A DNA stretch of 64,000 bases. Source: a virus. The stretch covers positions 1 to 64,000 of the IMG/VR virus record IMGVR_UViG_3300030328_002066; one strand, 5' to 3'. Position 1 is the stretch's first letter; each line of letters starts with the position of its first letter. Below, piece after piece: positions 1 to 5,813 of this stretch. The position numbers and the translations under genes are program-made. The notes beneath the pieces were generated by a model. The model was not told the origin of the DNA, did not search any database, and was given only the letters and a program-made list of their open reading frames with translations.

Positions 1-185
1 CGGCTGCTCGCAGGCTCGCAGCCCAGGGCCTCGTTCCTCGGCCCTGCCTGCTCGTCGCTGCGCTCCTCACAGCAAAGACCGCTCGCTGCGCTCGCTCCGG
101 AAGCCCTTCGGGCAGGAAAGACACGGAGGCAGGGCGTAGCCTGCTCCGTTTCTCAGTCTCTTCGTTCCTTCGAAAGGATCCGCTC
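1..185. other. GC-rich hairpin-dense leader
   Basis: No gene is seen. The stretch is GC-rich and packed with perfect inverted repeats: 2-7 with 18-23 (GGCTGC/GCAGCC), 24-30 with 40-46 (CAGGGCC/GGCCCTG), 103-106 with 110-113 (GCCC/GGGC), and a 10-bp stem 123-133 with 140-149 with one bulged G. It ends in a ribosome-binding site (AAAGGA) for the gene at 186. It may be a transcribed leader like those at 766 and 1182; any promoter would lie left of the window. Confidence 0.5.
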
Positions 186-707
186 ATGAACCTTCGTACC
201 CTCAGCTCCATTCGCTCCGTTTCGATCGCCTCCGGTCCCTCGCGGGCCCAGATCCGCTCGAACGCCCTGGAGGCCCTTGCGGCCCTCCAAGGCGACGCAA
301 CCCCCGATGTCTCGGTGCTTGCTACCGCCGTGATCGAGGCTGAGGCCTCGCTCCCGGCAACGACGCTGGCCACCACCAAAGGTTGGTTGTCCATCGCCGC
401 CGCGTGCGAAGCCACGCGGGGGATCGCCGCTTGCAATGTCTGCGACATGGCAGCGGCTTCAGTCACCATCGATTTCTTCGATGGTGACGGGACCCAGGCA
501 CCGACGCTTGTCGCGTCGGTCCCTTGCTCCCAGATCGCGGAAGCCTCTTCTACGAAGTGGCTTCCGCTCCTTGACCAACTCTCCGCAGACGGCGAGTTGG
601 TCAACCTCGGACTTCTGAGCCTTGCTCAGCAGTCCGAGCAGGTCCAAACCCTCGTAGCCGAGGGTGTGGACCTGGAGGCACTCACGGTCGGCTTTAGCCG
701 CCCGTGA
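186..707 (+). CDS. hypothetical early protein (173 aa)
   Basis: I do not recognise this protein. It is 173 aa, rich in Ala, Ser and Leu, mostly helical in appearance, with a CNVC pair near residue 82 and no signal peptide or membrane segment. ATG at 186 is preceded by AAAGGATCC at good spacing. GC content and C/G-ending codons are clearly higher than in the rest of the phage, so it looks host-like or recently acquired. It is followed seven bases after its stop by a 13-bp hairpin and then by the first copy of the repeated promoter motif, so it is a single-gene early unit. Position at the left end suggests a host-takeover role, which is inference from position only. Confidence 0.65.
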   Translation: MNLRTLSSIRSVSIASGPSRAQIRSNALEALAALQGDATPDVSVLATAVIEAEASLPATTLATTKGWLSIAAACEATRGIAACNVCDMAAASVTIDFFDGDGTQAPTLVASVPCSQIAEASSTKWLPLLDQLSADGELVNLGLLSLAQQSEQVQTLVAEGVDLEALTVGFSRP

Positions 708-713
708 GGCAGA

Positions 714-741
714 CGAGGGGCAGCCCCAGGGCTGCCCCTCG
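714..741 (+). terminator. 13-bp hairpin, terminator-like without U-tract
   Basis: CGAGGGGCAGCCC (714-726) pairs perfectly with GGGCTGCCCCTCG (729-741). No T-run follows, so it may be an RNA-end or processing structure rather than a classic intrinsic terminator. Its core resembles the GAGCAGCCC terminators at 2402 and 4395. Confidence 0.55.
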
Positions 742-751
742 GTTCAAGCCA

Positions 752-768
752 TTTCACTATCACTAGAA
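752..768 (+). promoter_or_regulatory. family-A promoter motif, copy 1
   Basis: TTTCACTATCACTAGAA. Copies occur at 1168, 1407, 4502 and 12639, with a degenerate one at 2444, all in intergenic DNA just after a hairpin or gene end and before a gene. TCACTA followed by a purine start resembles the core of T7/T3/SP6-type promoters (T3 has CTCACTAAAGGG). The likely start is the G at 766. Which polymerase reads it is inferred, not shown. Confidence 0.65.
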
Positions 769-950
769 ACGCGGCTGGATCCGTCCAGTCACCGCCTTTC
801 ACCTATTTTCCGGAATTGACCGGACGTTGTAGAAGCTCGCACCGAAAAGGAGAGCTTCAGACCCTACTGGAGGGCGTTGACAGTTGCAAGCGCAACTGGC
901 GACCCTCCGGTAGTCCCACAAAACATGCGCTTCGCGCAGGATAGGGATGG
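766..950 (+). ncRNA. hairpin-array leader RNA
   Basis: Directly downstream of promoter copy 1 there are five successive perfect stems: 775-779/784-788, 809-813/820-824, 832-838/852-858, an 11-bp stem 864-874/903-913 (one G-U) enclosing a second stem 881-887/892-898 with loop AAGC, and the small hairpin inside 925-944. There is no ORF until the micro-gene at 952. Such dense perfect pairing in 180 bases points to a functional RNA or a processed leader. I do not recognise a known RNA family. Confidence 0.5.
925..944 (+). repeat. 20-bp repeat, copy 1
   Basis: ATGCGCTTCGCGCAGGATAG, identical to 2538-2557. It holds a short hairpin (TGCGC/GCGCA) followed by AGGATAG, which can serve as the ribosome-binding site of the micro-gene at 952. 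Confidence 0.8.
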
Positions 951-951
951 T

Positions 952-1038
952 ATGGAGTTTGGATACCTTCTAATCGCAATTTACGGAATTGCAATGCTCT
1001 TTTATATCTTTCTCTTGAAAGGGACAGAACATGAATGA
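952..1038 (+). CDS. single-pass membrane micro-protein (28 aa)
   Basis: A 28-codon ORF below the usual length cut-off. It reads MEFGYLLIAIYGIAMLFYIF and then a short polar tail LLKGTEHE, which is one membrane span with almost no loops. Upstream AGGATAGGGATGG offers a ribosome-binding site. Its stop overlaps the start of the next micro-gene (1031), which suggests translational coupling. It lies between the hairpin-array leader and a strong terminator, so the transcript seems to exist for these two micro-proteins and the folded RNA. The function is unknown; small early membrane proteins of phages often alter the host envelope, but nothing here proves that. Confidence 0.5.
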   Translation: MEFGYLLIAIYGIAMLFYIFLLKGTEHE

Positions 1039-1120
1039 CAAGTACCTGGACATTAAAATCTATAGCGGCAACAACCCCGAAGGGGTCGAAGCCGCTGCAG
1101 TCGTTCACAGCAACGACTGA
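1031..1120 (+). CDS. micro-protein (29 aa)
   Basis: The ORF MNDKYLDIKIYSGNNPEGVE and nine more residues ends at TGA 1118-1120. GAAAGGGACAGAAC before ATG 1031 is a good ribosome-binding site. It is acidic and soluble with no recognisable domain. It overlaps the end of the membrane micro-gene by 8 bases and stops six bases before a 12-bp terminator, so gene and terminator fit together, which supports it being real. Confidence 0.5.
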   Translation: MNDKYLDIKIYSGNNPEGVEAAAVVHSND

Positions 1121-1126
1121 TCACCT

Positions 1127-1159
1127 GGATCCTTGGGCTCATCGCCCAAGGATCCTTTT
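1127..1159 (+). terminator. intrinsic terminator
   Basis: GGATCCTTGGGC (1127-1138), loop TCATC, GCCCAAGGATCC (1144-1155), then TTTT. A perfect 12-bp stem. Confidence 0.85.
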
Positions 1160-1167
1160 AACAGCCA

Positions 1168-1184
1168 TTTCACTATCACTAGAA
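1168..1184 (+). promoter_or_regulatory. family-A promoter motif, copy 2
   Basis: TTTCACTATCACTAGAA, identical to copy 1 and also sharing the preceding GCCA. It lies eight bases after the T-run of the terminator at 1127. Confidence 0.65.
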
Positions 1185-1406
1185 TACTGTGCATCAGCCC
1201 GTGCCGACACTGGGAGCGAGAGCGGCCTCGGATCTTGGTAACAAGATCTTATCCCAGACAACACTCATCCAACCTGCAACGTAGCCTGCTCTGCGTGAGT
1301 GCTGGACAATACCGCGATTACCGTTGCAACTGCAGAGCAACGCCTTGCCTGATCAGCAGGAACTTCAAAGTTGCGTGGAGACTCGGACTCTCCGGCATTG
1401 GCTGAT
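1182..1406 (+). ncRNA. folded non-coding transcript between two promoters
   Basis: No convincing ORF in 225 bases. Perfect pairings: 1210-1215/1252-1257 enclosing 1231-1237/1242-1248 (GATCTTG, loop GTAA), 1262-1267/1296-1301, 1322-1327/1337-1342 and 1377-1381/1389-1393. It starts at promoter copy 2 and ends at copy 3 with no U-run terminator, so it would be a long folded leader for the gene at 1439 or a small RNA cut off by processing. Confidence 0.45.
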
Positions 1407-1423
1407 GTACACTATCACTAGAA
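1407..1423 (+). promoter_or_regulatory. family-A promoter motif, copy 3
   Basis: GTACACTATCACTAGAA; it differs from the family only in the first four bases. The predicted start G (1421) is 18 bases from the ATG at 1439, with AAGGAG in between, so this copy drives that gene with a minimal leader. Confidence 0.65.
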
Positions 1424-1438
1424 CCAAGGAGAAGTATA

Positions 1439-1864
1439 ATGTCTATGGATATGCTTTACGAGAACGCTGATAAATCCCTGGAACGCGTCTTCAACGCCTC
1501 TAACTACAACATGATGTTGTTTCTTGATCACATGGTCAAAAACCTGAACAACAGGATTGAAAAGCTGGAAACCTGGATTGAAGTTAGACAAAACCAAATA
1601 GAAACAGAAGAAATGGATGATCATGAAAAGAGTTACTACAACGAGTCAATTGCAGACGCAAAGTCTCAACTCTTCTACATCACATCCGGACATCTCTCCT
1701 TCAAGCTTCTGAAAGAAGGGAAAAAGACTGGGATGTACGGCCTAGCAGTCTCACTCCCGCTCGTCGACGTAGACGAGCAATTCCAGTACTACGCCAACTG
1801 CATCCAGCACGAAGCAGTAAAAACCTTGATGTTCCAAGGCAATCCAGATATCTGGGTAGCCTAA
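1439..1864 (+). CDS. hypothetical early protein (141 aa)
   Basis: I do not recognise the family. It is a 141-aa soluble protein rich in charged residues, with a probable helical region (residues about 30-65, LNNRIEKLETWIEVRQNQIE) and no membrane segment. AAGGAGAAGTATA before ATG 1439 is a strong ribosome-binding site, and promoter copy 3 is immediately upstream. Codons are often C-ending, as in the other early genes and unlike the AT-rich middle genes. It is followed by a 41-base gap and another early gene with its own ribosome-binding site. Confidence 0.75.
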   Translation: MSMDMLYENADKSLERVFNASNYNMMLFLDHMVKNLNNRIEKLETWIEVRQNQIETEEMDDHEKSYYNESIADAKSQLFYITSGHLSFKLLKEGKKTGMYGLAVSLPLVDVDEQFQYYANCIQHEAVKTLMFQGNPDIWVA

Positions 1865-1905
1865 AACGTCTCAAATCCTACAAACACTATTATTGGAGAA
1901 CATTC

Positions 1906-2394
1906 ATGCCTGATATGATCATTACAAATCCTACCTCACCCGCCGAAGCCCTGATGACGCAAGTGCTGATGGACAAAGACATCAGCGAACTGATCGACTG
2001 CGAAAACACCAACCCAGACTGCATGGAACCTGGAAGCCCTGCACACGCTGCCGTTTACGAGCAGGTAAGCAGATTTAAGGACGCAATCTGGAACGCCAGA
2101 CGGAAGGGTTACATGACTGACCGGCAAGCAATGATGTTCACATGCCGGTTCATCAGAAGCATGAAGCAGTTGGTACTGTTTCAAAAAGACTCGGAAGCCA
2201 AAGGCCTTGACGCAGCAGTCCGAGCAGGCCAAGGAACTGTTCTGTTCGTCCGAGAATCCGGGGAATGGTTCACCAAACTGAACCGTTCAAAAGACATCCT
2301 CTGCACCGGAGCCTATTTGGCTGCGTGTTCGCAGAAGGCAAAGGCCTGGACATTCCTCCTCTTCACCGAAGACGGAGATGTTCACGCCGACTAA
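1906..2394 (+). CDS. hypothetical early protein (162 aa)
   Basis: This 162-aa soluble protein is of unknown family. It has an acidic N-terminal third with Cys residues (ELIDCENTNPDCMEPG) and a central basic helix (WNARRKGYMTDRQAMMFTCR). TTGGAGAACATTC precedes ATG 1906. It is co-transcribed with the gene at 1439 and closed by the terminator at 2402, eight bases after the stop. In T7 the equivalent place holds host-takeover genes; the role here is unknown. Confidence 0.75.
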   Translation: MPDMIITNPTSPAEALMTQVLMDKDISELIDCENTNPDCMEPGSPAHAAVYEQVSRFKDAIWNARRKGYMTDRQAMMFTCRFIRSMKQLVLFQKDSEAKGLDAAVRAGQGTVLFVRESGEWFTKLNRSKDILCTGAYLAACSQKAKAWTFLLFTEDGDVHAD

Positions 2395-2401
2395 AACCCT
2401 G

Positions 2402-2437
2402 GAGCAGCCCTTGGTTCAAACCCTGGGCTGCTCTTTT
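2402..2437 (+). terminator. intrinsic terminator
   Basis: GAGCAGCCC (2402-2410) pairs with GGGCTGCTC (2425-2433), then TTTT. The stem and loop sequence (GGTTCAAACCCT) recur almost unchanged at 4395-4431, so the terminator has been duplicated. Confidence 0.85.
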
Positions 2438-2681
2438 CAAGCCATGTCACTATCACGCGCCAGGCGCGTGATTCCCGAAGGGAGCCCTCTGCGGGCTCCC
2501 TTCGAACCCTGAGTTCACTCCCACACGTTTTCGTCATATGCGCTTCGCGCAGGATAGTTCTGCTAACTAAGCATGGGCGAGCTTTAAAACAACCCAACCC
2601 TAGCATGGTACTGCTCTTTACTCCCGACCCCGATAAGGAGAACCGTACTAGTTAGCTCGGGTATAAACAAAAAGAGGTTAA
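2438..2681 (+). promoter_or_regulatory. intergenic region with degenerate promoter, hairpins and 20-bp repeat
   Basis: It holds a weaker family-A motif (ATGTCACTATCACGCG, 2444-2459) in the same post-terminator setting as copy 1. An inverted repeat CGCGCCAGGCGCG lies at 2456-2468. An 11-bp hairpin pairs GAAGGGAGCCC 2477-2487 with 2493-2503. The second copy of the 20-bp repeat is at 2538-2557, and a long-range pairing joins GCTAACTA (2561-2568) to TAGTTAGC (2649-2656). No convincing gene is present; it is the leader of the short RNA polymerase operon. Confidence 0.5.
2538..2557 (+). repeat. 20-bp repeat, copy 2
   Basis: Identical to 925-944. Here no micro-gene with a good start follows, which suggests that the hairpin itself, not only its ribosome-binding site, is kept. 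Confidence 0.8.
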
Positions 2682-2924
2682 ATGCTCTATATTACCGCCG
2701 ATCAGACAGACAAAATCTCCGCCACAATGTGCGGAGAAATCAATGTTACAACCCTTGATGGTGGCCATCATACAACAGGTTTAGAGGCCGGTGACGGCCC
2801 GGAATGGAAGATGTCAATCAAAGACATCAAAGAACATATCAGGAGGCAAGAAAAGGATCTTGCCCGGCTCAAAACCAAAGTTTCTTCTATGGAAGACTTT
2901 GGATTCACTGAAGTATCTCGTTAG
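2682..2924 (+). CDS. hypothetical protein preceding the short RNA polymerase (80 aa)
   Basis: An 80-aa acidic protein with a C-terminal helix likely to form a coiled coil (SIKDIKEHIRRQEKDLARLK, residues about 46-65). AAAGAGGTTAA before ATG 2682 serves as ribosome-binding site. It ends eight bases before the short RNA polymerase gene and shares its transcript, so it could be a partner or regulator of that enzyme. It is too small to be the N-terminal subunit known from phage N4 RNA polymerase II. Function unknown. Confidence 0.7.
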   Translation: MLYITADQTDKISATMCGEINVTTLDGGHHTTGLEAGDGPEWKMSIKDIKEHIRRQEKDLARLKTKVSSMEDFGFTEVSR

Positions 2925-2932
2925 GAAACAAA

Positions 2933-4387
2933 ATGATGATTCTGAACCAACATAGCTGCATTGCTTACACCCGTTTTATCAACGAAGACTTTGAAACAGG
3001 GTTTGAAGACGACGGTAGAATCTATAGCAAGGCTCTTCCTTCAAACTCTCCTGTAATTCCTGGGTCAAACCGACCCATGATTTCTCGATCTCCTTACGCT
3101 CCTTCCGAAGACTCTCCACACTATGAGTGTCTTAAGAAACTTTCAAACCAAGGTTTCAGAGTTTCTCCGCTGTTTGTCGATTACGTTGCAAGCGTCTTTC
3201 CAAAGGTCTGCGCTGAAAGACAACTATGGCTTGAAGCAATTGAGCGTACCTTTCTCGGACTTTGGAGAACCAAAAACAAGGTTATCTACACAGATGTCTT
3301 TTATGACTGGAGAGGCCGCGTTTATCAGCAGTCTGGAGAATGGGGATCTCTTCAGAATAACCGTTTGAGCCGAGCCGCTCTTTCTTCTCCTGAAAGATAC
3401 AAAGTCACTGTAAAGGGCTTTGAATACATGAAGAAGATTTTTAAGCATGAAGGCTGGCCTTGCACAACTGAAGAAGCAAATCATTTCTTGATGAATCCAG
3501 AATTTGACGGCAACGGCGCACTTGATTGGATGGCCGTTCGAGCTGCTTTGACTATCCTGGAAATCAACAAAGATGGCACTACTGATTTCTTGATCGAACA
3601 GGATGCAACCTGTTCTGGATTTCAGCATATGGCTCTTCTTATGAAAGATTTCGAGCTTGCGAAGACTGTAAACGCAATTTACTCCTCAACTAGAGGAGAT
3701 CTTTACATGCTTGTTGCAAAGCTTGGTAAGATTGCTGAACTTCTGTTCAAAGGCAATGCCAAAAAGGCTAGACAGTTTGCAAAGGTTATTGTGATGCTTA
3801 CTGGATATGGGTCTGGAGCCGCTGGTATCGCTTGTCGTTACTGGACAGATGCAGGCGGAAGTGGTGAAACCGATGAAGATGGTCTTCTCATCCCTGATGA
3901 CGAAAGTACAATCTTCCTTGGAGAAAAAGAATTCACCTACACAGAACTCAAAGCCTTTGTAAAAGAGCGTCAAGAAATTCTGTTGGAAAAGTTTCCGAGT
4001 ATCAAAACACTTCGACAAAAGTGTATTGAATACTATTCTGAATGTATGAGTGCTGATCCTGGAACTTTCTTGTGGACTACTCCAGACGGTTTCCAAGCTC
4101 TTCGAATCATTACTCAAACAGAACAAGACGCAAATTGCGTAGGCGCTGCTGGAGCAATGCCAAACCTTATCCACTCCCTTGACGCTGCCATTATCAGATA
4201 CGTTATCTTGAACTGGCACAAAACCCTGGGAGTCGTTCACGATGCTTTCTTCACAACTATCAACGATGCTCTTGAACTTCGTGAAGTCGTGAGAAGAGGC
4301 TACAAGGAAATTCACTCAAACCTTGGTGAATTCCCTGTTAACAAGCCTGGACCAATCCCTGAAATGGGTCTTTGCATCGGAATCTAA
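2933..4387 (+). CDS. short T7-type single-subunit RNA polymerase (484 aa)
   Basis: It contains the catalytic core of T7-family RNA polymerases. DWRGR is at residues 125-129, and motif A QDATCSG has the metal-binding Asp 224. Motif B has R280, K284 and Y292 in RQFAKVIVMLTGYGSG. MPNLIHSLDA starts near 409, and motif C HDAF has D437. At 484 aa against 883 in T7 it lacks nearly all of the N-terminal domain that binds the upstream promoter and the nascent RNA. The catalytic-only subunit of phage N4 RNA polymerase II is the nearest known parallel, but no N4-like partner gene is visible. ATG 2933 follows AGGAAACAAA. It is flanked by family-A motifs (2444, 4502) and closed by a terminator. All catalytic residues are present, so I expect it to be active, perhaps with a partner for promoter recognition. 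Confidence 0.85.
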   Translation: MMILNQHSCIAYTRFINEDFETGFEDDGRIYSKALPSNSPVIPGSNRPMISRSPYAPSEDSPHYECLKKLSNQGFRVSPLFVDYVASVFPKVCAERQLWLEAIERTFLGLWRTKNKVIYTDVFYDWRGRVYQQSGEWGSLQNNRLSRAALSSPERYKVTVKGFEYMKKIFKHEGWPCTTEEANHFLMNPEFDGNGALDWMAVRAALTILEINKDGTTDFLIEQDATCSGFQHMALLMKDFELAKTVNAIYSSTRGDLYMLVAKLGKIAELLFKGNAKKARQFAKVIVMLTGYGSGAAGIACRYWTDAGGSGETDEDGLLIPDDESTIFLGEKEFTYTELKAFVKERQEILLEKFPSIKTLRQKCIEYYSECMSADPGTFLWTTPDGFQALRIITQTEQDANCVGAAGAMPNLIHSLDAAIIRYVILNWHKTLGVVHDAFFTTINDALELREVVRRGYKEIHSNLGEFPVNKPGPIPEMGLCIGI

Positions 4388-4394
4388 AACCCTA

Positions 4395-4431
4395 GAGCAG
4401 CCCTCGGTTCAAACCCTGGGCTGCTCTTTTT
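4395..4431 (+). terminator. intrinsic terminator after short RNA polymerase
   Basis: GAGCAGCCC (4395-4403) pairs with GGGCTGCTC (4418-4426), then TTTTT. Near copy of the terminator at 2402. Confidence 0.85.
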
Positions 4432-4501
4432 CAAGGGACTGTCGTTATTCTCTCTGTTGCTGGTCCTGTATGGACCGGCGAAATCCTTTGATGCTTTTGT
4501 A

Positions 4502-4518
4502 GTTCACTATCACTGGAA
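4502..4518 (+). promoter_or_regulatory. family-A promoter motif, copy 5
   Basis: GTTCACTATCACTGGAA, two changes from the family consensus, about 85 bases upstream of the gene at 4604. Confidence 0.6.
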
Positions 4519-4603
4519 TTCACTGACACTCGTTGTGTCAAACCAGCTCTGCGCTCTGGCTAACGGCGCAATTCACTTACATCTCCAAACAAAGGAAATG
4601 AAA

Positions 4604-4762
4604 ATGAACAAAGATACTGCTCTCCACGTTATCTGGGGCGTGTTCAATAACCCGAACACTCCGGAATCGATGAAGGACAAGATCAAGGAACGTCTTCAGA
4701 AGGCTATCGAGAACAACAGCTCGAAGCTTGCTAAGAAGATTGCTCTTGTTGTCAACTCATAA
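4604..4762 (+). CDS. small basic hypothetical protein (52 aa)
   Basis: I place the start at ATG 4604 because AAAGGAAATG ends 3 bases before it, while the longer in-frame ORF would begin upstream of the promoter motif. The product is MNKDTALHVIWGVFNNPNTP and 32 more residues, Lys-rich and helical in its second half (KDKIKERLQKAIENNSSKLAKK). No known domain. It is the only protein on the transcript that starts at promoter copy 5 and continues into the folded region and terminator at 4763-4999. A small nucleic-acid-binding or regulatory protein is plausible but not shown. Confidence 0.65.
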   Translation: MNKDTALHVIWGVFNNPNTPESMKDKIKERLQKAIENNSSKLAKKIALVVNS

Positions 4763-4962
4763 GTAGCACTGAGTAGCTCTCGGTGTTGTTGTGTAACCTA
4801 AGCGTGAACTAAAGCGCGCAAAGGTGCATTGCATGAGTCGCGTCTATCTTAGAGCCAATCGGTGAAAGATACCTTCGACGCAGAAGGATGCAATGGCTGA
4901 CTCCCTTGCCTACTTTGGTGGGGTCATGCAGGTAATAAGTAAATCCTGTCACAACGTTTACG
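4763..4962 (+). ncRNA. folded non-coding RNA before a strong terminator
   Basis: No gene in 200 bases. Three nested perfect helices form one rod: CATTGCAT 4827-4834 with ATGCAATG 4888-4895, GCGTC 4840-4844 with GACGC 4877-4881, and TATCTT 4845-4850 with AAGATA 4866-4871. The last two are contiguous on the 5' side. The segment ends in the terminator at 4963, so it could be a discrete 3' RNA. I do not recognise the family. Confidence 0.5.
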
Positions 4963-4999
4963 GGTCTCCTCTAGCTTCGGCTAGGGGAGACCTATTTTT
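4963..4999 (+). terminator. intrinsic terminator with UUCG loop
   Basis: A 13-bp stem 4963-4975/4980-4992 (one G-U), loop TTCG, followed by TATTTTT. It closes the early region. Confidence 0.9.
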
Positions 5000-5005
5000 A
5001 GATCT

Positions 5006-5215
5006 ATGGAACACACTATGAATAATAATGATAATGAACAAATGGTCTTCGGACTGTTCTTGTGGGCGGTTATCGCTCTTGTTATAGCTTTTACTTTGAC
5101 TGGTTGTAACACAATCGCAGGTCTTGGTAAAGACGTACATCTCGCAGCTAAGGGAATCCAGGAAAAGATGGCAACCCCATCTGATTACAATGGAGCAAAC
5201 TTTAACAATGACTGA
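5006..5215 (+). CDS. entericidin-like lipoprotein
   Basis: A short lipoprotein of 69 aa. A hydrophobic stretch (VFGLFLWAVIALVIAFTLTGC, residues 14-34) ends in the lipobox LTGC. The mature part NTIAGLGKDVHLAAKGIQEK matches the pattern of the entericidin A/B family (TGCNT, GxGKDV), small envelope lipoproteins associated with lysis toxicity in bacteria. A second in-frame ATG at 5018 has a better-spaced GGAA and may be the true start. Placed just upstream of the lysozyme, it may help disrupt the envelope or block superinfection (inference). Its stop overlaps the next start (ATGACTGA). Confidence 0.7.
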   Translation: MEHTMNNNDNEQMVFGLFLWAVIALVIAFTLTGCNTIAGLGKDVHLAAKGIQEKMATPSDYNGANFNND

Positions 5216-5402
5216 CTTTGAAGAACTCATGTCCTCTTATGGTCTGGACCCAAGTGATCCAGATAATCTCGACGAACTTATGTTTAGGATTTGTAGCGAA
5301 AATGATGATTTTATTGATGAGTCTGTTGAGCTTTTGCTCTCTGAATACTCCGATCTCAACGAATTCTATGAAGAATACGATGATGATGAATGGGTTGATT
5401 GA
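5208..5402 (+). CDS. acidic hypothetical protein (64 aa)
   Basis: A very acidic 64-aa protein (MTDFEELMSSYGLDPSDPDN at the start, ending in a run of Asp and Glu) with no recognised domain. ATG 5208 overlaps the stop of the lipoprotein gene, and its own end overlaps the start of the lysozyme gene by about 17 bases, so it is translationally coupled in a compact operon. Its strong negative charge suggests DNA mimicry or binding to a basic partner, but that is speculation. Confidence 0.6.
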   Translation: MTDFEELMSSYGLDPSDPDNLDELMFRICSENDDFIDESVELLLSEYSDLNEFYEEYDDDEWVD

Positions 5403-5757
5403 TGCAATCCATCAAGTAGAAACAAATGGGAAGCTTGGTCCTATTAGCGGTGACAATGGCGCTGCTTTAGGACCCCTTCAAATTCACCGTGGATGCTGGC
5501 AAGACGCTAACATCGGTGGTAAATACTCCCAATGCGCTGACCTAGAATACTCTAAGCAGGTCTTTCGTGCGTATATGAAACGATACGCAACAAAGAAAAG
5601 GCTGGGTAGAACACCTACCCCGGAAGATATGGCTCGGATTTGGAATGGTGGGCCTAACGGATTTAAGAAATCTGCTACCCTAAAGTATTGGAACAAAGTA
5701 GAATGTGCGATGAAGAACGCTACCCTGTCTCCTGTAAAGACTGTAATCAACCAATGA
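5386..5757 (+). CDS. i-type (destabilase-like) lysozyme, endolysin
   Basis: The 123-aa product has the layout of the invertebrate-type lysozyme/destabilase family: a Glu in IHQVETNG (residue 9), an Asp in SGDNGAALG, GPLQIHRGCWQDA, FRAYMKRYA, ARIWNGGPNG and ATLKYWNKV in order. These enzymes cut the glycan backbone of peptidoglycan. There is no signal peptide, so release would need a holin or lipoprotein partner; the entericidin-like gene is two genes upstream. The start is uncertain among three consecutive Met codons (5380, 5383, 5386), all inside the end of the previous gene. T7 uses an amidase (gp3.5) instead, so this is a non-homologous lysis enzyme. Confidence 0.75.
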   Translation: MNGLIDAIHQVETNGKLGPISGDNGAALGPLQIHRGCWQDANIGGKYSQCADLEYSKQVFRAYMKRYATKKRLGRTPTPEDMARIWNGGPNGFKKSATLKYWNKVECAMKNATLSPVKTVINQ

Positions 5758-5813
5758 TTGATGGAAAACGATGCGATGAATGCCAGGTTTTATTTGATGA
5801 GGAAAACACATGA
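5703..5813 (+). CDS. zinc-ribbon micro-protein (36 aa)
   Basis: An alternate-frame ORF bridging the lysozyme and methyltransferase-like genes. It reads MCDEERYPVSCKDCNQPMID and then GKRCDECQVLFDEENT. Two CxxC pairs (CKDC, CDEC) 12 residues apart form a standard zinc-ribbon spacing. It overlaps the lysozyme 3' end by 55 bases, and its TGA overlaps the next ATG (ATGA at 5810), which is the coupling seen across this operon. No strong ribosome-binding site is visible, so it is probably translated by reinitiation. It is below normal gene-calling length. Confidence 0.55.
   Translation: MCDEERYPVSCKDCNQPMIDGKRCDECQVLFDEENT

Noticed and set aside
877-905. TTGACA as a host-type -35 box
   Set aside because: No TATAAT-like box at 16-18 bases, and the hexamer lies within the long hairpin stem-loop.
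2604-2654. 16-codon ORF in the short-polymerase leader
   Set aside because: No ribosome-binding site and it overlaps a base-pairing region; not supported as a gene.
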